From the NCBI GenBank assembly GCA_027493955.1, contig JAOSJT010000001.1:5008552-5072551 (forward strand): DNA of 64,000 nucleotides. The letters are read 5' to 3'. This document shows positions 27,501 to 35,700 of the stretch, one piece after another. The DNA comes from Bacteroidia bacterium. Its GTDB lineage: Bacteria; Bacteroidota; Ignavibacteria; SZUA-365. The translations under genes and the position numbers were made by a program. The notes under the pieces are model-generated. The model did no database searches. It had not been told where the DNA came from and saw only the letters and a program-made list of their open reading frames with translations. Within the stretch, counting starts at the first letter, position 1. Every line of letters begins with the position of its first letter.

Positions 27501-27584
27501 AGCGTGTATCCTCGCGCGACATTGCACGACTGCGTGGACGGCGACGATGAAAATCGCATTTACCTGAACAGAACGATCATTTAG
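24549..27584 (+). CDS. Large baseplate protein (Afp12/gp7-like)
   Basis: This 1011-residue protein is a probable partner wedge subunit of the preceding baseplate J-like protein. Near the N-terminus (about residues 35-65), [30 protein letters not shown] is the signature of the gp7/Afp12 family in contractile systems. A glycine-poor, partly helical middle follows, with [19 protein letters not shown]. The C-terminal region has [14 protein letters not shown] and [23 protein letters not shown]. It is translationally coupled to the gene before, with an 8-nt overlap. Two such giants together build the baseplate ring in AlgoCIS and PVC-type complexes. Confidence 0.85.
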   Translation: [1011 protein letters not shown]

Positions 27585-27597
27585 ACATCGAGATATC

Positions 27598-30500
27598 ATG
27601 CAACCATCACATCCATCCCGTTATCCGGAGTTCGTCTCTGACCAGGTGCTGACGGCGAGCAATCTCAACGAAATGTTCGGCTATCTCGATGAACAGGTGC
27701 GCATGACGCGTACCAATCTCATCGGCATCGGCATCGTCTGCGGTCTCGAGGTCCGCGTCGCGGCGGACGGCACGTCCGTCACGATCACGAAGGGGACGGG
27801 CGTTACATCGTCCGGCTATCTCGTGACGCTCCCGACCACCACGTACACACAGTACAACGACGAGTTCACCGCGGAGCAGGAGCAGTACTATGACCGTTTC
27901 GTTGATCTGGACACGAAGAAGCAGCGTTTTCCGCTCTTCGAGCTGGCGGAGGCCGGCGCTCCCCAGGCGAAGAAGCCCTTGAGCGCGGCTTTCCTGAAGG
28001 ATAAGGTGGTCCTGATCTTCGTAGAATTGCTCGAAGAGGCCAACAAGAATTGCGATCCGGATTCCTGCGACGACAAGGGCATCACCGTTACCGTCACATT
28101 TCGTCCGCTGTTGCTGAGCGTGAACGATGCCGAATCCCTGCTCGCGAAGGACGAGGCGCCGGGTTTCTCTGACGTACGTCACAAATGCAGCGACTGGCCC
28201 GAATTGCGTCTGCCCCGCTACAACGTCCCCGCCACGACCTTGCCAACGAGCGCGCATATCCTCAAGGGATTTCTCGACGTCATTCGCGACCCGCTGCTTC
28301 CGACGCTGGAACAGACCCTGAGCGCGGCGCACGCGGTGATGAAACCGCTGCTTGATGGCGCAATCGTCGTCAATCCCTTTTCCGGTCTTCGACAGAAGTT
28401 CGACTTCCTCTTCAGCTCCGCCATAGGAACGCAGCGACTCATGCACGCGCAGTATTTCATGGATGTGTTCTCCGATGTGCTCCTGGCATACGAAGAATTG
28501 CGCACGGTGTGCAACCGCGTTCTCGCTGTGTGCTGTCCGGACGAATCGCTGTTTCCGCGTCACCTCCTGCTCGGAAGCATCACCGCACAGAACCGCGACT
28601 GGCGGCAGAAGTTCATTCCGTCGCCCGCGGTCTGTTGTGGTGCGAACAGCGTGGAGGAGCTGCGCTCGCTGCTGCTGCGAATCGCCCGCATGCTTGCGAC
28701 GGTCAATATCCCGGTGACCCTGAATGCGCTGAAACGCGGCGGCGTCCCAGTGCGCATCACACCGAGTCTGCTTGGTGCACAGCCGTTGTCGGAACGGGCC
28801 ATCCCGTATTACTACAATGTCATGCAGGCCGCACCACCGCTGTTCGAGGCATGGAGCTTCGAGAAAACCCGACAGGGCAAAGCGCGAACGAATCTCTCCT
28901 ATCACGCCGAGGCATACAACAGCACCGATGCGTGGGTGCGAACACCGTTGCGCTTCGACATCGAACGATACAATTTCTTCCGTATCGAAGGCCATATCGG
29001 CATGCCCTGGCAGAACGCCCTGGCGACGATCACCGACCTTCGGGATTCGCACCGCCTGCCGTTCGATGTCATCGCCCTCAATGGGGACTTCCGGTCCATA
29101 CTTGCGTTCCTCCGCGAGGCCTCCGCCGATTTGCGCAAAGCGCTGGGAGAGCATCCCGAGCAGTGGAAACGGCTTCTTTGCCTGTTCAGCGATCTGGAGG
29201 CACTGTACGATACGCATGCCGCCGAACTGCGCTGCGCCTTGTGCGCCGTGATGCGGTTTTTCTACGATTTCGATCACAAGGGCACGCAGGTCCCGCCGAA
29301 CACGACGGCTAAGGCCTCCCGCCTGTTGCTCACCTGCTCGCCGGGTCACATCGTGCGTTCGGACTCGCTGGGCGCACTGTTCGAGCAATGGTATCCGCAG
29401 CTTCCCGCAGGGACGGCAGCAGCGACGCCTGAGTTTTTCTCACGCGCCAGCATCGCCGCGGGGCTGCAGGTGGCAACGCCGCTCATCCTCATGTACTGGC
29501 TGGAAAAAATCCACGAAGCGCTGCCCGCCGGACTCGTCGATCTCTCTATTGCGGATGTTCAGACCCGTATTGACGGCGCTATCGGTGTGGCGACGCAACT
29601 GTATCAGGCGCTGCAGAGCGGAACCGCGGACACGCCGCAGAACACGAATATTCGCAGACATCTGGAAATCGTTTTGCGTGTTTGCTCCGCTGCTGTGTTC
29701 CGGGAGCTGTTCCGCAATCTCCTCGCGCGTTTCCGGCAGTACTTGCAGAGCCAGAGCTTCGCCTTGTACGCGGCTATGCGCAGCGGGATACAGCACAAGG
29801 CGGGCGTCCCTGTTGGCGGAACCTTCATCCTCGTGTACCACGACGCGGCGGCGCAAAGTGCGCGTCTCCCCGGACGGGAAATCGTCGCGGAAAGACCTGC
29901 GAGTAGCGTCGCCTCACGCACGACAGCGACGGCGACGGCCACGGTCCGCGCCAGGGAAGCGTTTGACGATAGCGCACGAGCAACGGAAGCGATTCGCACC
30001 GACCTGCGATCTGTGTCGGCTAAGCTCAGCGACGTGGCATCCATCAAAGGCATAGGTGAGCGCTTCATTTCCGATTTCTTCCTCAATGTCCGCGATGAGA
30101 CCGATGTGAAAGAGATTCCGCTGGAAGAACTCATCGCCGAGATCCCCGATGGCGCGGTGATAGCGGACTTCTTCATCCCCGGTATGTGCTCCTCGGATTG
30201 TCCGCCGATGAATTTCATCGTGATTCCGCCGAAGGATACCTCCGAGCCGACGCCGGAAGTTACCATCGCTATCGATGCCAAGGAACTCTGCTCGGCGCAG
30301 ACGCAACCGATCCGCGTGCACGTCACTCCGGAAGGAGGGACGCTGGTCAGCGACGCGGGAGGCGTGGAGGCCGGGAGTTTCGACTTCATCCCCGCGAATG
30401 TGCTGATGAACAACGCCGCTTCGCGCAATGTGACGCTTACCTACACGCTCGATGGCGTCAACGCCTCTGTCACCGTCATCGTGTTCAACATGCCGACGGC

Positions 30501-31305
30501 GGACATCACTGTGACCGCGGTGCCCACCGCGGTGAACGCCTTCGCCTTTGCCGCGAATGCCTCCTTCGCGCAGTCCCTGCAATGGAATTTCGGTGATGGG
30601 ACGACCTCCACAGAAGAGAAGCCCGTTCATGTGTATCAGCAGCCGGGCACCTTTGCGGTCACATTGACGCTGGTCAACGGCCCCTGCACGCAAACAGCGA
30701 CGGCCACGGTAACCGTTCAGCCGCAGCAGCCGCAGCTGCGATGCCGCCTCCTCGCCGAATGGCAGAAGGCGTTTGCGACCTTCGACGCACAGAATGACCG
30801 GCTCATGACCACGTTCCGCGCGGCCTTCCAACCGTATCCGGATGTGCGGCGGATTTTCCTGGAATTTATGCCGACGATACTCACGGACACGCCCGACGTC
30901 CAACTGCAAAAACTCGTTGCGGCCCTGCCCGTACAGAAAATCATGGAATGGTTGCGCTTGCTTCAGGGCATGATCACGGGCACGGCGACCGCAAGCACGC
31001 GTCATCTCGCGCTCGAGCTGTTCCGCATACTGAACGGGGTGCTCATGTTCTACGCCTGCGTGCAAAAGGGTGACATGCATCAGGATCCTGTGCCGACGCA
31101 GAACGCCTTCGAATTCATCCTGGAGGCGATCACCGCCTGGCCCAATGTGCAGCCGGCGTTGCGTGCTCAGGATAGGGCCGCGATCAAGCGCCTCGCCGAG
31201 GACTATGCCGACGAGCACACACGCATCAGCGGCGAACAGCCGACGAAACGGCGCTATATCGGCATGCTCGACAAACTCCGTGCCACCGCGGCGGGTATCG
31301 GATGA
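27598..31305 (+). CDS. Giant PKD-domain eCIS protein, possible fibre or baseplate appendage
   Basis: This 1235-residue protein is not a standard Afp component. The N-terminus, about residues 1-90, has YPEFVSDQVLTASNLNEMFGYLDEQVRMTR and GIGIVCGLEVRV, like the N-terminal attachment region of some eCIS fibre-type proteins. Later there is a helix-hairpin-like stretch near 812-830 (DVASIKGIGERFISDFFL) and an acidic segment. A PKD domain lies at about residues 967-1040 (QSLQWNFGDGTTSTEEKPVHVY). A helical tail ends near 1235. No signal peptide or membrane segment was seen. It is 13 nt after the Afp12-like gene and overlaps the tape-measure gene by 4 nt. Role as receptor-binding fibre or baseplate spoke is inference. 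Confidence 0.7.
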   Translation: MQPSHPSRYPEFVSDQVLTASNLNEMFGYLDEQVRMTRTNLIGIGIVCGLEVRVAADGTSVTITKGTGVTSSGYLVTLPTTTYTQYNDEFTAEQEQYYDRFVDLDTKKQRFPLFELAEAGAPQAKKPLSAAFLKDKVVLIFVELLEEANKNCDPDSCDDKGITVTVTFRPLLLSVNDAESLLAKDEAPGFSDVRHKCSDWPELRLPRYNVPATTLPTSAHILKGFLDVIRDPLLPTLEQTLSAAHAVMKPLLDGAIVVNPFSGLRQKFDFLFSSAIGTQRLMHAQYFMDVFSDVLLAYEELRTVCNRVLAVCCPDESLFPRHLLLGSITAQNRDWRQKFIPSPAVCCGANSVEELRSLLLRIARMLATVNIPVTLNALKRGGVPVRITPSLLGAQPLSERAIPYYYNVMQAAPPLFEAWSFEKTRQGKARTNLSYHAEAYNSTDAWVRTPLRFDIERYNFFRIEGHIGMPWQNALATITDLRDSHRLPFDVIALNGDFRSILAFLREASADLRKALGEHPEQWKRLLCLFSDLEALYDTHAAELRCALCAVMRFFYDFDHKGTQVPPNTTAKASRLLLTCSPGHIVRSDSLGALFEQWYPQLPAGTAAATPEFFSRASIAAGLQVATPLILMYWLEKIHEALPAGLVDLSIADVQTRIDGAIGVATQLYQALQSGTADTPQNTNIRRHLEIVLRVCSAAVFRELFRNLLARFRQYLQSQSFALYAAMRSGIQHKAGVPVGGTFILVYHDAAAQSARLPGREIVAERPASSVASRTTATATATVRAREAFDDSARATEAIRTDLRSVSAKLSDVASIKGIGERFISDFFLNVRDETDVKEIPLEELIAEIPDGAVIADFFIPGMCSSDCPPMNFIVIPPKDTSEPTPEVTIAIDAKELCSAQTQPIRVHVTPEGGTLVSDAGGVEAGSFDFIPANVLMNNAASRNVTLTYTLDGVNASVTVIVFNMPTADITVTAVPTAVNAFAFAANASFAQSLQWNFGDGTTSTEEKPVHVYQQPGTFAVTLTLVNGPCTQTATATVTVQPQQPQLRCRLLAEWQKAFATFDAQNDRLMTTFRAAFQPYPDVRRIFLEFMPTILTDTPDVQLQKLVAALPVQKIMEWLRLLQGMITGTATASTRHLALELFRILNGVLMFYACVQKGDMHQDPVPTQNAFEFILEAITAWPNVQPALRAQDRAAIKRLAEDYADEHTRISGEQPTKRRYIGMLDKLRATAAGIG

Positions 31306-32723
31306 CGGCAGCACGAAACACACATAGAATCGACTCGGCAAACGTCAGCGTTCACCTGAACGACGTTGTGCAGGATGTGGACAGCGAGGCGCTTCGGCGC
31401 TGGACCATACAGGTGTTGCTCGAGGAACTGGATGTTGCCGCGACAGATCTCTGTCCTCCCGACCAGTGGTATGTCCTTCCGACGTTTTCCGTTGTGATCG
31501 ATATACACGGAGAGGACTTCCTGCGGGATGCGCCATCATTGCGCATGCTTCTGCGCGATGCGCTGCGCACGCGGCTGCTCGAACAGCTGGACAGCGCGGG
31601 AGGGCGATCCGAGATCGTGTACTACAGCGCCATCGTGCTGGAGTATCTCGCGACCGGCACCCTGAGTGCCGCGAGGCGAGGGACACGTTTGCACACGGCG
31701 CTGAACTTTTTCATCGAACATCTGAGCGCGATGGATCAAGGGCAACACGCGAGCGTTATTGAGGTGCTCCGGCAACCGGATGCCTACACGCGCTTCTTGC
31801 GTCACATCGGGAACGCTCCCCTGTACGAATTGCTCCATCTGTACAGCGGCGGCTCACCCGAGCTATGGCGCCTCGTCGTGCGGGCATTGCCGCCGGTACT
31901 ACGGAAACATCCGTCGGTTTTTCGGATGGCGGAACATGATGAAATCCTCCGATATATCTTTGCTGTTCTCTCGGGTATGGAAACCCCGCAGACAGCGGGC
32001 ATGCAAGAAATTCTCCGACGCGTACTGGCGATGCTGCGTTCCGACCGCCGCGACGCGGGGAAGTATGTCCCCGTTGTTTCGTACGAGGTGATGGCGGACA
32101 TGGCGGAGGCGCTTTCGGCCGCCGGCCTGGCCGCGGATAGCGAAACCGTCGCGGTGCTGTTCTCTCTCTCACCCGCGGAGGTTTCGTCGCCTGACGACGA
32201 GATCGCGCCGCGACCCGGCGACCTGCCGCCATCACCTTTGTTGATAGAAAACGCCGGCATCGTTCTGCTCGCTCCCTTTCTGCAGACGTTTCTTGCTTCG
32301 GTGGACGGGCTCGACCACCGAGGTAATCTCCGCGCTCCGGAGCGTCTCCCGATATTCCTGCATTATCTCGCGACGGGGGAGCGCGTCGCCGAGGAATGGC
32401 AACTCACCGTGCACAAGATCCTCGCGGGTCTCGATACGAACGCTCTGTGCGACACCGAATTGTTGATCAGCGAGGAGGAGGTACTGCTCACGAGCGATCT
32501 GCTGCATTCCGTCATCGGCTTGTGGGATAAACTACAGGGGACCAGCATCGCAGGCCTGCGTGAGACCTTTCTGCAGCGTCCGGGCACACTGTCGCCGCAA
32601 TCTCCGCATTGGCGTCTCCGCGTGCATGAGGAGGCAGTGGATATACTCCTCCAGTTTGTACCCTGGCCGTTTCACACCGTCCGACTGCCGTGGATGAACG
32701 GCATACTGTTGGTGGACTGGTAA
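31302..32723 (+). CDS. Contractile injection system tape measure protein
   Basis: This 473-residue protein matches the CIS tape-measure family of MAC, AlgoCIS and T6SS-iv. The N-terminus (HRIDSANVSVHLND) and the C-terminus (WRLRVHEEAVDILLQFVPWPFHTVRLPWM, ending LLVDW) are the family's ends; the PWM-x-D/EW terminal block is distinctive. The body is almost all helical, consistent with a lumen ruler that sets tube length. The gene overlaps the PKD gene by 4 nt and precedes the first DUF4157 protein by 24 nt. That its length sets the particle length is family knowledge. Confidence 0.85.
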   Translation: MTAARNTHRIDSANVSVHLNDVVQDVDSEALRRWTIQVLLEELDVAATDLCPPDQWYVLPTFSVVIDIHGEDFLRDAPSLRMLLRDALRTRLLEQLDSAGGRSEIVYYSAIVLEYLATGTLSAARRGTRLHTALNFFIEHLSAMDQGQHASVIEVLRQPDAYTRFLRHIGNAPLYELLHLYSGGSPELWRLVVRALPPVLRKHPSVFRMAEHDEILRYIFAVLSGMETPQTAGMQEILRRVLAMLRSDRRDAGKYVPVVSYEVMADMAEALSAAGLAADSETVAVLFSLSPAEVSSPDDEIAPRPGDLPPSPLLIENAGIVLLAPFLQTFLASVDGLDHRGNLRAPERLPIFLHYLATGERVAEEWQLTVHKILAGLDTNALCDTELLISEEEVLLTSDLLHSVIGLWDKLQGTSIAGLRETFLQRPGTLSPQSPHWRLRVHEEAVDILLQFVPWPFHTVRLPWMNGILLVDW

Positions 32724-32747
32724 CGCGCTTCCCGATCGGTACACGGT

Positions 32748-35700
32748 ATGTTCGCCTCCGCCGAAAAAACGCTCAAACCCGCGGCACAGCTGCAGCGCCG
32801 TCAGGACAGCGCACCGTTTTTCGCGGCGAAAGCGGGGGAGCAGGTCACAGCAAGCGGATCGTTTTTCGCACCGACAGCGGTGCAGCCCAAACTCACCGTC
32901 AGCACGCCCGGCGATACACACGAACGTGAAGCCGACGCCATGGCCGACAGCGTGATGCGCATGCCCGCCCCGCCTCAGCGGGCAGCGCCGCTGTCCGGCC
33001 ATGCGTCGGTTGAAGCACCCGGTATCGACCGCGCAGCGCAGGATCATGACGATGATCACGACACAGCGTATCCGCTTCCGGTGGTGCAGCGCCTGCAGGA
33101 CAGGGAAGAGGAAGAACCGCTCCAGACAAAGCGGAGCAATCTCGTCCAGCGTGAGACCGGCAAGGAAGAAGAAGAAGAACCTGTTCAGGCAAAGCATAGC
33201 ACAGCCCTGCAGCGGCAGGGAGAACAGGAAGAAGAGGAGGAGGTGCAGGCCAAACGCTGCGATGTGCTCAAGCGCAGTGGGCCGGAGGTAATGGATGAAA
33301 AAGAGAAGGAAGGGTCCAATATCGGCGTGCAGCCCTATCGCCCGGGCATCAACCGGGGGATGCACGCTTCGGATATCATCCTGCGGAGCGGCCGTGGCCC
33401 TCCGCGCGTGCGGGACACATTTGAACACACGCTGCACGGAACCTCCGCGAGCGGGGATGCGCTTCCCGATCATACACGCAGTTTCATGGAGCAGCGCTTC
33501 GGAGCCGATTTTTCGGGTGTCCGTGTGCATACCGACACGCGTGCCCAGGAAATGAACAGGGATATTCATGCCCATGCGTTTACGTGGGGCAACCATATCT
33601 ATTTCAACAGCGGCCGCTACGACACCGAAAGCCATGCCGGGAAAACGCTTCTCGCGCACGAACTGACGCACACAATACAACAGGGCGCCAGTCCCGCGTA
33701 TCCGTCTTCCGTGCAACGCTATACGCCGGTGCGGGGAGCAACACTCGTACACCGCCAGGCCGTCGTGCCGCAACTCGATCACGCCGTCACTCTTGCACAG
33801 GGTGAGCAGGGGAAGGTGATCGCGAACAAGGAAGGACCCGACGGCTATCGTGTCGGCTGGGAACGCCTGCTCGAGTATTTCAAAACCACCTTTGGCGAGG
33901 ATAAAATCGTAAGCAATGCCAGCGGTGTGCGCGGCACAGTGTGGGAGCAGCATATAAAAAAGAAATCCGAAGTGATGGGACAAATTCCCAATCAGTCGGA
34001 CCCCAATGAAAAGGAACTCCGCGACGCCATGCCGAGCTGGTGCGGCATCTTCGTGTTCTGGAGTCTGAACAAATCCGGCGTGCCCATGCCCAAGTGGCGT
34101 CTGGGCGAACCCATGTTCCCGCCGGAATCCGCCTACCCTCCGGGGTATCTGCCCAAGCCGGGCGACATCGCGTACAGACAGAAGCGCTCGCATTACGGCA
34201 TCGTCGTGAAAAGCGAAGGCGGCATGATCACATCGGTCAACGGCAATACCGCCGGGACCGACAACCTCGGCGGTGAAGTGCAGGAACAGACGCACAGTCC
34301 GGATCAGTGGGACGGGTTCTTCAATCCCCTCGCCGTGATGGAAGGAAATCTCCGCGATCCCGCGCATGGCGATGCCGACACCGAGCCGCGCTCACTGCGC
34401 GAATTGCGCAAGGAAAAATTCGGGGCCCAGAGAAAGCACAGCGACGAGGAGCAGATCGAAGAGAATGGGCCGGACGTCGATGCGAAGCACGACCTGAGCG
34501 TCTGGAGTGTCACCGAATCGGGGGACCTGCAGCGCACACGTGACAGCGGTGAAAGCGAGAAGAAAGAAGAAGATGAGGAAATGCAGCGCTTCGCGGGAGC
34601 GAGCGTGCACGAGAACGCCTTCGCCTCCGACGCCGAGGAGGACGATCATGCGCCCGCCAACGCACCCGATGCAGTTGCGCTTCCGCTCCAACGTTCTTCA
34701 CTGACGCCCACCGCCGGCCGCGCAGTGCAGGCATCGTGGCTGGGGGATGCCTGGGATGCCGTCAGCAACGTCGTGAGCGAGGCCGCCGAATTCATCGAAC
34801 AGGGTATTGACGCCGCAAAGGAGTGGTTGCTCGAAAAAGTCCGGGATTTCGTGATCGGTATTCCCGGTTATACGCTGCTCCGTATCATCCTCGAATACGA
34901 TCCCATCACCGGCGAGCGCGTCACGCGCACCGGCGACACTGTGCTCTCCGCCGTGCTGGACCTCCTGCCCGTGGGAGGCGAACTCGTGCGCAGCGTGCTG
35001 GACTATTTCAACGCCACCGTGCCCGTCTCCACCTGGCTGCTGGGAAGCATCGTCTCGCTCGTCACTCTCATCGAAAGCGTGGCGGGTCGCTTCGAGCGCT
35101 TCTGGGACGGTCTGAGCATAGACGATGTCGGCGATCCCGACGGCGTGATCACACGCATCGCGGATCTGTTCAAGGGCGTGGTGACCGATGTGGTGGATTT
35201 CGCGGTGGACTGCGGCGAGACCTTCCTCACCATGGTCAAAGACATCGCCATCGTGAACGTCACGTCCTTCGTCCGCAATCACTTCCCCAACGCCTTCGAA
35301 TTGCTCTGCGTGGTGCTGGGCGAGAATCCCATCACCGGCGAAACCGTGCCGCTCACCGGCGCAAACATCCTCAATGCGGGACTTGCCGTGCTGGGCGAGC
35401 GCGGTGCGCAGATCAAAGGACAGATGCTGGAGAACGGCATCTTCCAACGTTGCGCGGCATGGATTGACCGGGCGATTTCCGTCGTAACGGACACCGTTTC
35501 CGACATCGGCAACGCCTTCACGGAGATATGGGACGAGCTGAGCTTCGAGTCGCTCTTCCATCCCATCGACACCTTCCTCATGATCGCGGGCAAGTTCGAA
35601 CGTCCGGTAACGCGTGTCGTGGATTTCATCACCGATGCGATGCTCGAATTGCTGAAGATTCTCAAGGAAGTGCTGCTCGACAAGCTGTCGAAATTCGCCA

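Noticed and set aside
27607-29388. Minus-strand open frame of 593 codons opposite the PKD-protein gene
   Set aside because: Shadow of a real gene; the composition is His/Arg/Glu/Gln-rich as in other antisense frames here.
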